A stretch of 12,772 nucleotides of DNA, from assembly GCA_009781925.1 (NCBI GenBank), contig WQUU01000130.1:1-12772 (forward strand), given 5' to 3'. Each line of letters starts with the position of its first letter. Positions within the stretch are counted from its first letter, which is position 1. Shown one piece after another: positions 1 through 8,001 of this stretch. Origin of the DNA: Bacillota bacterium (lineage in GTDB: Bacteria; Bacillota; Clostridia; Oscillospirales; Oscillospiraceae). A program made the translations under genes and the position numbers. The notes beneath the pieces were generated by a model. It ran no database searches, was not told where the DNA came from, and saw nothing but the letters and a program-made list of their open reading frames with translations.

Positions 1-3000
1 CTAGCGACAATATTGTTCAGAACGCCGACTTTGCCACCAATCTGAACAATTGGAACGGCGGCCTCACCTGGCAATCATACGGAGCGAATAGCGCCACGGG
101 CGGCTGTGCCTCATATTGGGGGCTGAACGCGAATCTCAGCCAATCGCTTAACAATGTGCCTGCGGGCATTTACAGCATGACGGCATGGGTCCTTAACGAC
201 ACGGCTCCCGGCAGTCTGACGATGTATGTGAACGACGCGGGCCAAAACACAATAAAGTCATCCGCGTTGGCTTTTCCGGCAGCTTCCAATACATGGGGGC
301 AGGTGGAAATGGATGATATTGCGATTAGCGGCGGAACGATAACGCTGGGCATCGGCCTCACCTCGAACAACGGGCAGAACGCCTGGTTCTGCGTGGATGC
401 CGTACAACTGGTCAAAACCGGCGACTTGCCTGCGCCTACACCTACGCTGTCAAGCGACAACATTGTTCAAAACCCCGACTTCACCGCCAACCTGAACAAT
501 TGGAATGGTGGCCTCACCTGGCAATCATACGGAGCGAATAGTGCCACAGGTGGCTGCGCCACATACTGGGGGCCGAGCGCGAACCTCAGCCAAACGCTTA
601 GCAATGTGCCAGATGGAATCTACAGCATGACGGCATTGGTCCTTAACGACACGGTTCCCGCCAGCCTGACGATGTATGTGAACGGTGTGAGCCAAAACAC
701 GATAAAGTCATCCATCTTAGCTTTTCCGGCCGCCTCCAACAAATGGGGGCAAGTGGAAATGAATGATATTATGATTAGTGGCGGAACGATAACGCTGGGC
801 ATCAGCCTTGCCTCGAGCAACGGGCAGAACGCCTGGTTCTGTGTGGATGCCGTACAGCTGGTCAAAACCGGCGACTTGCCTGCGCCTACACCTACGCTGT
901 CAAGCGACAACATTGTTCAAAACGCCGACTTCGTCGCTAACCTGAACAGTTGGGACGGCGGCCTCACCTGGCAGGCATACGGGGCAAACAGCGCCACAGG
1001 TGGCTGTGCCACGTATTGGGGGCCGAGCGCGAACCTCAGCCAAACGCTTAGCAATGTGCCAGATGGAATCTACAGCATGACGGCATGGGTCCTTAACGAC
1101 ACGGTTCCTGCCAGCCTGACGATGTATGTGAACGGTGTGAGCCAAAACACGATAAAGTCATCCGTCTTAGCTTTTCCGGCCGCCGCCAACAAATGGGGGC
1201 AGGTGGAAATGGATGATATTGTGATTAGTAGCGGAACGATAACGCTGGGCATCAGCCTTGCCTCGAGCAACGGGCAGAGTGCATGGTTCTGTGTGGATGC
1301 CGTACAGCTGGTCAAAACCGGCGACTTGCCTGCGCCTACGCCTACGCTATCGAGTAACAACATTGTTCAGAACGCCGACTTTGCCACCAATTTGAATAAT
1401 TGGAACGGCGGCCTTACTTGGCAGTCATACGGCGCTAATAGTGCGACGGGTGGCTGTGCCACGTATTGGGGGCCGAGTGCGAATCTCAGCCAAGTGCTTA
1501 GCAATGTGCCAGCGGGAATCTACAGCATGACGGCATGGGTTCTTAACGACACGGCTCCCGCCAGCCTAACGCTGTATGTGAATGGCGCGGGCCAAAACAC
1601 AATAAAGTCATCCGTTTTAGCTTTTCCGGCCGCCTCCAACAAATGGGGGCAGGTGAAAATGGATGATATTGTAATTAGCGGCGGAACCATAACGCTGGGC
1701 ATCGGTCTCGCATCGAACAACGGGCAAAGCGCTTGGTTCTGCGTGGACGCCGTACAGTTGGTCAAAACCGGTGACTTGCCGGCATCACCCACAGCCGGAA
1801 ATTATGTCCAAAACCCGGGCTTCGAGGCGAATGGGACGCTGGCCGCTAATTGGTATGCCCCGATAGCCAATTGGACTTCGTCCGATACCCATGACGTTTA
1901 TTTGCAGAATTATGGGCCTAACGGCGTTTCGGCTAATTTCTGGAAGGTTGGCCCCTACACCGCGCAATTGAGTCAAAATATTATCGGCCTTCCTGACGGC
2001 ACTTACACATTAACGGCTTCGTTCGCCAACAATGTCACCGGGGATGTAAAATTGTATGTTAAGCCGGCGAGCGGCGGCGCGTCGAGCGTTTCTGTTGCGC
2101 AAGGCGACTGGCATACCGAGACTGTGTCAAACGTCGTCATAACCGGCGGTAAGGCTGAAATCGGCGTAACCGTTAACTGCACCAGCGCATCCTCCACCAA
2201 CGGATTGTGGGCGGCTGTGGATAACTTTTCGCTTACACTAGTAGCATCCGGCGGTGGGAAGATTTACTATGTCTCCGTTTTTGCCGGCAATGACAATAAC
2301 GACGGCCTTTCTTTAAACACGCCCTTCAAGACTATTTCCAGGGCCTCCTCAGTTATGAAAGCCGGTGACACGTGCTGTATCCGCGGAGGCGTTTACCGAG
2401 AAACGGTTAAGCCCGCGAACAACGGCACAGCAACCAACCCGATCTCGTTCTTGGCGTATGGGGGCGAATCCGTTACCATCAGCGGAGCCGATCTCGTCAC
2501 CGGCGCGTGGACGGTGGACAGCGGCAGTGTATATAAAGTACCCGCTCAAATGAATCTTAACGTGGGTAACCAGGTGTTTTACAACGGCGAGATGATGACC
2601 GAGGCCCGCTATCCGAATATTGGTAATGGCGATCTTATGCATCCCATAATGGGCGTCATGGCGACCGGTACGACCAGCACCTCAGTATATGACCCCAATA
2701 TGCCAAATATCGACTGGACCGGCGCGACGATCTGGGTGTCCAGCGGTAGCCGCTGGGTCACATTCACCAGTACCGTTACCTCCTACAGCAACCACACCGT
2801 GACGTTCGTAAATAACGACCCCGACGGCTATAACAGCGCGGCGCCTGGCGGATACTATATTTTGTCCGGAAAACGAGCGGCGCTGGATACCGCAAAAGAA
2901 TGGTACTATGACGGAAGCCAGTTGTACCTGTACGCGCCGGGGGGAGTCAACCCCTCACAGGGCACGGTCGAAGTGAAGAACCGCGATGTGGCTGTTGATT

Positions 3001-4508
3001 TGAGCGGTTCGCAAAATATCAGGCTGAACGGTATCAACGTATTCGGCGCGACTGTCAAGATGGACGCGAACACGACTGGATGTACAGTGGACTCTATGGA
3101 TGCCCAGTATGTTTCTCATGTCTGGAAAGCGGTAAATGGATACAAATCACAGACAGCGGATACCGGCATTATTATTAATGGTACCAATAACACCGTTAAG
3201 AACAGCGAGATCGCTTGCAGTTCGGGTTGCGGCGTATCGGTAGATGGTACCGGGAATCAGCTTGTCAATTGCTTGATCCACGACACGGATTATATTGGGG
3301 CATACGCCGCGAGCATCAACGCAGCGGGATTAAATCAATTAATAAGCAACAACACCGCTTATAATTCAGGACGCAGCATCCTGAATTCCGAAGGAATCAG
3401 AAGCAGCGCCATCCGGTACAACAACTTTTACGGCTGCGGATATTTGTCTTACGACTGTGGTGTGATTTATATTGTGAACAGCGACGGTCAAAATACGGAA
3501 ATTGACCACAACTTAATTCACAATAACGTGTCGCCGGTACTTTCCGTGGGGTTGTATTTGGACAACGCCTCGCACAATTACATTGTAGATCACAACGTAA
3601 TCTATAACATCCCACATACGGGGATTAAGTTCAACCTGCCAAGCGAATATAACCTGATGTACAATAACACCGTCTACGGCTCATCAAGCGGCGGAGACAA
3701 CAGCGTCGAGGACAATTGGGGCTGGGTATTTACCGACGACACGCTTGGCACACAATGTTTTAACAATATCTTTTCAGATGTGTGCCAGTTTGGCGCGAAA
3801 ACACAGTTCAACTATAATATTTACAAAGGAACGAATCCAATGTTTACCAACCCGGCAGCCGGAGATTTTACCCTCAAATCGGGGTCACCGGCCATCGACG
3901 CGGGCATCGTACTGGCGGGAATATCCGACAAGTACAACTCGAGCGCGCCTGATTTGGGCGCCTATGAATACGGCCAAACACCGTGGACAGCAGGCTGTAA
4001 TTTAAGCAATCCGCCATTGTCCTCTTTCACGAAAGCCAACACCACCTATATGAACTTGGTGACGAACGGAGGCTTTGAGGCCGGATTGATGGCACCTTGG
4101 ACTTCGGTAGGAACCTCTGCAGCCTCGGTCGTTTGGGGCACGGGAATGATGACTTCCACCGGAGCCGCCAGAGCCTCGAACAGTGGGCTTCAAATATCGG
4201 GCGGCCAGGGCGGTATAGCGCAGACGATATCCAATCTGCTGCCGAACACCGACTATCGCCTGGGCGTGTGGCTTAATGTGGGCACTGGCCTCACCGCGAC
4301 GGCCGGCGTCACACTAAACAATGGGAACTCGACGCAATACTCCGTAAGTTGCGCTCCTACCAACGGCCAGTGGCAGCTCGAATTACTAACGTTTAACACC
4401 GGAAACGCCACTTCATTGACCATCTTCATTAACAAATCCTCCGGGAGCGGAAACATTTATACAGACGATATCGGATTGGTTAACGCAAGCGCGCTGCCAA
4501 AGACTTAG
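1..4508 (+). CDS. Large modular secreted-type beta-helix protein with tandem carbohydrate-binding-like modules (5' partial)
   Basis: The frame is open from base 3, so the true start and any signal peptide lie upstream; 1501 residues are visible. In visible numbering, residues 1-595 are four tandem 150-residue modules. Each starts near 'NIVQN.DF..NL', ends near 'WFCVDAVQLVKTGDLPA', and looks like a galactose-binding-type beta-sandwich (CBM-like). Residues 600-752 are a fifth, divergent module starting 'NYVQNPGFEANG' and closing 'AVDNFSLTLV'. Residues 753 to about 1325 begin 'KIYYVSVFAGNDNNDG', followed by 'DTCCIRGGVYRETVKP', the usual opening of right-handed parallel beta-helix proteins (polysaccharide lyase or glycoside hydrolase folds). 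They end 'SPAIDAG' and 'DLGAYEYG'. Residues 1351-1501 form another CBM-like module (from 'NLVTNGGFEAG'). The likely role is extracellular binding, and possibly cleavage, of a glycan. The catalytic family and substrate cannot be fixed. A terminator follows the gene, which favours a transcription unit separate from the GH35 block. Confidence 0.88.
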   Translation, partial: SDNIVQNADFATNLNNWNGGLTWQSYGANSATGGCASYWGLNANLSQSLNNVPAGIYSMTAWVLNDTAPGSLTMYVNDAGQNTIKSSALAFPAASNTWGQVEMDDIAISGGTITLGIGLTSNNGQNAWFCVDAVQLVKTGDLPAPTPTLSSDNIVQNPDFTANLNNWNGGLTWQSYGANSATGGCATYWGPSANLSQTLSNVPDGIYSMTALVLNDTVPASLTMYVNGVSQNTIKSSILAFPAASNKWGQVEMNDIMISGGTITLGISLASSNGQNAWFCVDAVQLVKTGDLPAPTPTLSSDNIVQNADFVANLNSWDGGLTWQAYGANSATGGCATYWGPSANLSQTLSNVPDGIYSMTAWVLNDTVPASLTMYVNGVSQNTIKSSVLAFPAAANKWGQVEMDDIVISSGTITLGISLASSNGQSAWFCVDAVQLVKTGDLPAPTPTLSSNNIVQNADFATNLNNWNGGLTWQSYGANSATGGCATYWGPSANLSQVLSNVPAGIYSMTAWVLNDTAPASLTLYVNGAGQNTIKSSVLAFPAASNKWGQVKMDDIVISGGTITLGIGLASNNGQSAWFCVDAVQLVKTGDLPASPTAGNYVQNPGFEANGTLAANWYAPIANWTSSDTHDVYLQNYGPNGVSANFWKVGPYTAQLSQNIIGLPDGTYTLTASFANNVTGDVKLYVKPASGGASSVSVAQGDWHTETVSNVVITGGKAEIGVTVNCTSASSTNGLWAAVDNFSLTLVASGGGKIYYVSVFAGNDNNDGLSLNTPFKTISRASSVMKAGDTCCIRGGVYRETVKPANNGTATNPISFLAYGGESVTISGADLVTGAWTVDSGSVYKVPAQMNLNVGNQVFYNGEMMTEARYPNIGNGDLMHPIMGVMATGTTSTSVYDPNMPNIDWTGATIWVSSGSRWVTFTSTVTSYSNHTVTFVNNDPDGYNSAAPGGYYILSGKRAALDTAKEWYYDGSQLYLYAPGGVNPSQGTVEVKNRDVAVDLSGSQNIRLNGINVFGATVKMDANTTGCTVDSMDAQYVSHVWKAVNGYKSQTADTGIIINGTNNTVKNSEIACSSGCGVSVDGTGNQLVNCLIHDTDYIGAYAASINAAGLNQLISNNTAYNSGRSILNSEGIRSSAIRYNNFYGCGYLSYDCGVIYIVNSDGQNTEIDHNLIHNNVSPVLSVGLYLDNASHNYIVDHNVIYNIPHTGIKFNLPSEYNLMYNNTVYGSSSGGDNSVEDNWGWVFTDDTLGTQCFNNIFSDVCQFGAKTQFNYNIYKGTNPMFTNPAAGDFTLKSGSPAIDAGIVLAGISDKYNSSAPDLGAYEYGQTPWTAGCNLSNPPLSSFTKANTTYMNLVTNGGFEAGLMAPWTSVGTSAASVVWGTGMMTSTGAARASNSGLQISGGQGGIAQTISNLLPNTDYRLGVWLNVGTGLTATAGVTLNNGNSTQYSVSCAPTNGQWQLELLTFNTGNATSLTIFINKSSGSGNIYTDDIGLVNASALPKT
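3..1788 (+). repeat. Four tandem 450-bp in-frame repeat units coding 150-residue modules
   Basis: Units begin at 3, 453, 903 and 1353, an exact 450-base spacing with no indel, so reading frame and module length are preserved. The fourth unit matches up to about 1788 and then gives way to a diverged module. Units 2 and 3 are the closest pair: both carry the same run through 'SNVPDGIYSMTA' and 'YVNGVSQNTIKSS', and both read 'ISLASSNGQ'. Units 1 and 4 share instead 'PAGIYSMTAWVLNDTAP' and 'GI.L.SNNGQ'. The array starts before the window edge, so the total number of units is unknown. Differences are a mix of synonymous and conservative changes. Confidence 0.95.
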
Positions 4509-4545
4509 GTGGTATCCATCACCGTCAGCTGAACCTTTGAGTTAA

Positions 4546-4592
4546 GGCCTGCCGAAAAGCCGGAAATTCAGTTTTTCGGCAGGCCGTGTTTT
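4546..4592 (+). terminator. Rho-independent terminator after the beta-helix gene
   Basis: A perfect 13-bp inverted repeat pairs 4546-4558 (GGCCTGCCGAAAA) with 4573-4585. It extends inward by one G-U and one C-G pair around a 10-base loop at 4561-4570. The right arm is followed by GTGTTTT. It lies 38 bases past the stop codon of the large secreted gene and just before the ribosome site of the GH35 gene. No convincing -35/-10 pair was found in the rest of the 118-base gap, so where transcription of the GH35 block starts is unclear. Confidence 0.85.
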
Positions 4593-4612
4593 AAGAATGC
4601 AAATCCTTATTC

Positions 4613-4619
4613 GGAGGAG
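4613..4619 (+). promoter_or_regulatory. Ribosome binding site that fixes the GH35 start
   Basis: GGAGGAG lies 7 bases before the ATG at 4627. An in-frame ATG at 4597 would place this site inside the coding sequence and has no comparable site of its own, so 4627 is the better start. Confidence 0.85.
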
Positions 4620-4626
4620 AAAAAAT

Positions 4627-6717
4627 ATGCAGGACAGTAAGCCGGTTCAATATTCCTTTACGCCCCGGTCTCTGACCCGCGACGGCAAGCCGTGGATGCC
4701 AACGATGGGAGAGTTCCACTATTCCCGGTATCCGCATCGCCACTGGGGGCGTGAATTGGCAAAGATGAAAGCCGGCGGCATCGACATTGTGGCCAGCTAT
4801 GTTCTATGGATACACCACGAGGAAGAAGAGGGGAAAATCAGTTTTGACGGCAACCTTAATATCCGCCAGTTCGTGGAATCCGCCGCCGGCCTGGGTATGC
4901 TCGTATTCCTGCGCATCGGCCCGTGGGTTCACTCGGAGGCGCGAAACGGCGGTTTCCCGGACTGGATCGTAAACAGGCATTATCTCCCACGCAGCAACGA
5001 TCCGGCCTATTTGGAGGATGTGCGCCGCTTTTATGAGGTGATTTTTCGGCAGGTGGACGGCCTGTTTTACAAGCAAGGGGGCCCGATCATCGGCGTACAG
5101 ATCGAAAACGAGTACGCGCACGCCGGCGGGGGGTTAAAGGGTGCCGAGGGCGAGGCGCATATGCGGGCATTAACTCAAATGGCGAAGGATATCGGCTACG
5201 ACGTCCCCTACTGGACCGCGACCGGATGGGGCGGCGCCGTTACAGGCGGTCTGCTGCCCGTGATGGGCGGCTATCCCGAAGCGCCTTGGGACCCGCGCAC
5301 CGCTGAGATCGAGCCCTCCGCCAACTTTGTATTCAGCCCTCAGAGAAATGACCACGCCATTGCGTGTGATTACGGTCCCGGCAGCAGTATTACGTTTGAC
5401 CCCGCGCTCTATCCTTATCTGACCGCGGAACTTGGCTCCGGCCTGCAGGCCACGGCCCACCGCCGCCCGGTGGTAACCGCCAAAGATGTGGAAGCGCTCT
5501 CTGTCTGCAAACTCGGCAGCGGGACAAGCCTCTTGGGATACTATATGTTTCACGGAGGGACGAATCCCATCGGCCGGCTGAGCACTTTTCAGGAGAGCAA
5601 GGCCACCGGATATCCCAACGATTTGCCGGTGTTCACATTTGATTACGGCGCGCCAATTGGAGAATCCGGCCAGATCCGCGGCTCTTATCGAAAAATTCGA
5701 CGCCTCGGGATGTTTTTAAGGGAGTTCGGCGACGCGTTATCCAATATGCGGACCACATTTCCACCCGGCAACCCAGAAAACCCCAGTAATTTTGACGCTT
5801 TGCGGCACACACAGCGGGATGATGGAAACGGCGGATACATCTTCGTAAACAATTATCAGCGCCGCCATGTCATGGCCGATCATTTTGGCAAGTCCATCGA
5901 GGCCGTGACAGAACAGGGCCGCGTGGAATTCCCCCCACGTGACATCCGCAACGGGCAATGCTTCTTCTGGCCGTTCAACATGCCCATCGGTGACGCAGTT
6001 CTGGAGCGCGCTACCGCCTCGCCGCTGTGTGTGCTTCATCGGGAAAGTGGGGACATTCCGGTATTCTATACGGATGATGAGCCTGCTTACCAGTGGAAAG
6101 TCCCGCCGAAAAGCGGATGTGTCCTGACTTTGTCTCAGGCGGATTCATCTCTGGCCGCCAAAATTAAGAGTTCCGATGGTGAACACCTGCTGCTATGGGA
6201 TGGCGTCTGTTATCAAAACGACGCCGGGGAAACGTTACTGGAGGGCCCCGGTGCCCCCACGATCCGTATCTGGCCGGCGCTGCCTCAACCTCCGGGCGGT
6301 TACACCCGCTTGGACGATTCGGACGATTTTGCGGTTTACGCCTTGCCACAGCAGAGTGTTTCCGATCATGTTTCACCGAAAGAGATAGACAGATCCCCAG
6401 AGGAAACCAGATACTTACTCTCGCTCCAATACACCGGCGAAATGCGGGGGGCGCTCCTGCGCGTAAACGGCATATTTGACGAGGCCAGGCTGTATGTCAA
6501 CAACCAGTTCGTGAATGATTATTTCTACAACGGCGAGGATTGGGTGCTGGACATGGAGCGGTACGGATATCCGGATCAAATTGAACTGCTGCTGACTCCG
6601 CTGCGGATTGACCAGCAACTCTATCTGGATCGATGGCCTGATTTGCCCAAAGGGACAGCTTGTGGGCTGACGTCTGTGGAACTTTTGCCTATCTGCATCT
6701 GGAGGTTGCCCTTATGA
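4627..6717 (+). CDS. Glycoside hydrolase family 35 beta-galactosidase, cytoplasmic
   Basis: This 696-residue protein removes terminal beta-linked galactose from oligosaccharides or glycosides. No signal peptide is seen, so it probably acts on imported substrate. The N-terminal TIM barrel occupies about residues 10-365. The family signature 'GGPIIGVQIENEY' spans 151-163, with E162 the expected acid/base. 'YLTAELGSG' places the probable nucleophile at E268. 'YYMFHGGTN' (305-313) and 'FDYGAPIGESGQIR' (338-351) are further GH35 hallmarks. The rest, about 400-696, is beta-rich and includes a jelly-roll-like segment around 'RGALLRVNGIFDEARLYVNN' (607-626). The length is normal for bacterial GH35. 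The stop overlaps the next start as ATGA (6714-6717), so translation is probably coupled to the URO-D-like gene. GH35 members include exo-beta-1,4-, -1,3- and -1,6-galactosidases, and the linkage cannot be told from sequence. Confidence 0.93.
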   Translation: MQDSKPVQYSFTPRSLTRDGKPWMPTMGEFHYSRYPHRHWGRELAKMKAGGIDIVASYVLWIHHEEEEGKISFDGNLNIRQFVESAAGLGMLVFLRIGPWVHSEARNGGFPDWIVNRHYLPRSNDPAYLEDVRRFYEVIFRQVDGLFYKQGGPIIGVQIENEYAHAGGGLKGAEGEAHMRALTQMAKDIGYDVPYWTATGWGGAVTGGLLPVMGGYPEAPWDPRTAEIEPSANFVFSPQRNDHAIACDYGPGSSITFDPALYPYLTAELGSGLQATAHRRPVVTAKDVEALSVCKLGSGTSLLGYYMFHGGTNPIGRLSTFQESKATGYPNDLPVFTFDYGAPIGESGQIRGSYRKIRRLGMFLREFGDALSNMRTTFPPGNPENPSNFDALRHTQRDDGNGGYIFVNNYQRRHVMADHFGKSIEAVTEQGRVEFPPRDIRNGQCFFWPFNMPIGDAVLERATASPLCVLHRESGDIPVFYTDDEPAYQWKVPPKSGCVLTLSQADSSLAAKIKSSDGEHLLLWDGVCYQNDAGETLLEGPGAPTIRIWPALPQPPGGYTRLDDSDDFAVYALPQQSVSDHVSPKEIDRSPEETRYLLSLQYTGEMRGALLRVNGIFDEARLYVNNQFVNDYFYNGEDWVLDMERYGYPDQIELLLTPLRIDQQLYLDRWPDLPKGTACGLTSVELLPICIWRLPL
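6701..6706 (+). promoter_or_regulatory. Ribosome binding site for the first URO-D-like gene
   Basis: GGAGGT lies inside the end of the GH35 gene, 7 bases before the ATG at 6714. It rules in that ATG over a longer frame opening at TTG 6660. Confidence 0.85.
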
Positions 6718-7973
6718 CCGGCAGAGAACGAGTCGCCGCAGCGCTCAATTTTACACAGCCCGACAAAACGCCGATTGATTTTAACGGCCACCACTCCAGC
6801 GGCATTTCCGTCTCCGGATATAAAAAACTGCGGGAGTATCTGGATCTCCCGCCCAGCCCGCTGTACATTTACGATATCATACAGCAGATCGCGATTGTGG
6901 AGCGGGATGTCTTAGACCTGTTCGATGTGGACACCTTTCAGCTGGGCTGCGATTTTAATTTGAAGCCAGAATATTGGAAGGACTGGACACTGGAGGACGG
7001 AACGCCTTGCAAGATACCCGCGGTGATTGACGCGCGCAGAACCTCACACGGCGCAGTCTTGTACAATTCGCGGGGTCGCGCCGTCGCGAAACAACCTCCC
7101 GGCTGTCTTTATTTTGAGCAGACCTATTACCCCCTCTCGGAGGACCTTGAAAAAGAGAGTTATTCGGATTTCGACGCGGTTTACGAAGACACCCAAAACG
7201 ACATCATGTGGTTTTGTATTCCCTGCCCGCCGATGCCGATCAACTACCAAAGTCCGGAAGGCGCAAAAAAGCTCCGTGAAATAGCCGCCGCCACACGCGG
7301 CGGCACGGACCGCGCGATCTACGGCGTCTTTGGCGGGAATCTCAATGAGACCGGCCAGTTCACGTTCCGCATGGACAATTTCTTCTGTGACTTGCTTACA
7401 AATCCTGAGCGTGTTCATAACTTTCTCGATGTCGTTATGTCGCGGCATGTGGCAAATCTCAAAACCTATCTCGACGCTGTGGGCGACTATATTGACGTCA
7501 TCGGCTTTGGCGATGACATGGGTACGCAGAACGGTCCGCAGTTCTCGCCGGAGGTCTACATGGAGTTCTTCTATCCCCGTGAAAAAAAGATGTGGAGCTA
7601 TGTTCACGACCGCTTCCCGGAGATGAAGATCTGCCTGCACTGCTGCGGCGGCGTCCGCCCGCTGATGCCGCTGATGGCCGACGCCGGACTCGACGCGATC
7701 AATCCCGTGCAGACGACCAGTCTGGGGATGAATCCCGCTGAATTGAAGTCCGAGCTGTACGGCAAACTCTCGCTGTGGGGAGGCGGCTGCGACAATCGCG
7801 ATATTTTGCCCGGAAATGACGTCGGGGCAATCGCGCCGCATGTGCGCTCGAACACCGAAATTTTGGGCAAGGGTGGAGGGTTTGTCTTTCAGCAGGTGCA
7901 CAACATCCTGGCGAACGTACCGCCGGAAAATATCGTTGAGATGTTCAAAGCCGTGAGAAGTGAAACAAATTGA
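6714..7973 (+). CDS. URO-D-superfamily protein, MtaA/CmuA-like zinc methyltransferase candidate
   Basis: This 419-residue protein has the uroporphyrinogen decarboxylase fold. The opening 'GRERVAAALNFTQPDKTPID' and the closing 'NILANVPPENIVEMFKAV' are typical of the superfamily. It lacks the 'MRQAGR' arginine motif of true HemE (here 'PIDFNGHHSSG', 20-30), so it should not make coproporphyrinogen. 'KICLHCCGG' (305-313) supplies H309-x-C311, and C359 lies in 'WGGGCDNRD'. Together they resemble the His-x-Cys...Cys zinc site of corrinoid methyltransferases such as MtaA. 'FGDDMGTQNGPQFSPE' (265-280) is a conserved loop of this branch. The start overlaps the GH35 stop by ATGA, and a dehydrogenase gene follows after 28 bases. 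A role in demethylation or methyl transfer is inference, since no corrinoid partner is present in the window. The fold and the non-HemE assignment are firmer than the reaction. Confidence 0.85.
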   Translation: MTGRERVAAALNFTQPDKTPIDFNGHHSSGISVSGYKKLREYLDLPPSPLYIYDIIQQIAIVERDVLDLFDVDTFQLGCDFNLKPEYWKDWTLEDGTPCKIPAVIDARRTSHGAVLYNSRGRAVAKQPPGCLYFEQTYYPLSEDLEKESYSDFDAVYEDTQNDIMWFCIPCPPMPINYQSPEGAKKLREIAAATRGGTDRAIYGVFGGNLNETGQFTFRMDNFFCDLLTNPERVHNFLDVVMSRHVANLKTYLDAVGDYIDVIGFGDDMGTQNGPQFSPEVYMEFFYPREKKMWSYVHDRFPEMKICLHCCGGVRPLMPLMADAGLDAINPVQTTSLGMNPAELKSELYGKLSLWGGGCDNRDILPGNDVGAIAPHVRSNTEILGKGGGFVFQQVHNILANVPPENIVEMFKAVRSETN

Positions 7974-8001
7974 AGTCAAATTTTGAGGGAGTAGTAATAC
8001 C

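Noticed and set aside
170..1792. Four similar 90-97-codon minus-strand frames spaced 450 bases apart
   Set aside because: They are the antisense shadow of the 450-base coding repeats and recur only because the repeat does.
4491..4508. The large secreted protein ends 'SALPKT', resembling a sortase LPxTG motif
   Set aside because: The stop codon follows directly after the Thr. There is no Gly, no hydrophobic segment and no basic tail, and the next codons in any frame do not restore one.
4597..4626. Earlier in-frame ATG as the GH35 start
   Set aside because: It would put the GGAGGAG site inside the gene and has no good ribosome site of its own. The 10 extra residues are not typical of GH35.
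6714..7973. Annotation as HemE, uroporphyrinogen decarboxylase of haem synthesis
   Set aside because: The N-terminal arginine-rich 'MRQAGR' substrate motif is missing and there is an H-x-C zinc-type motif instead. No haem genes are nearby.
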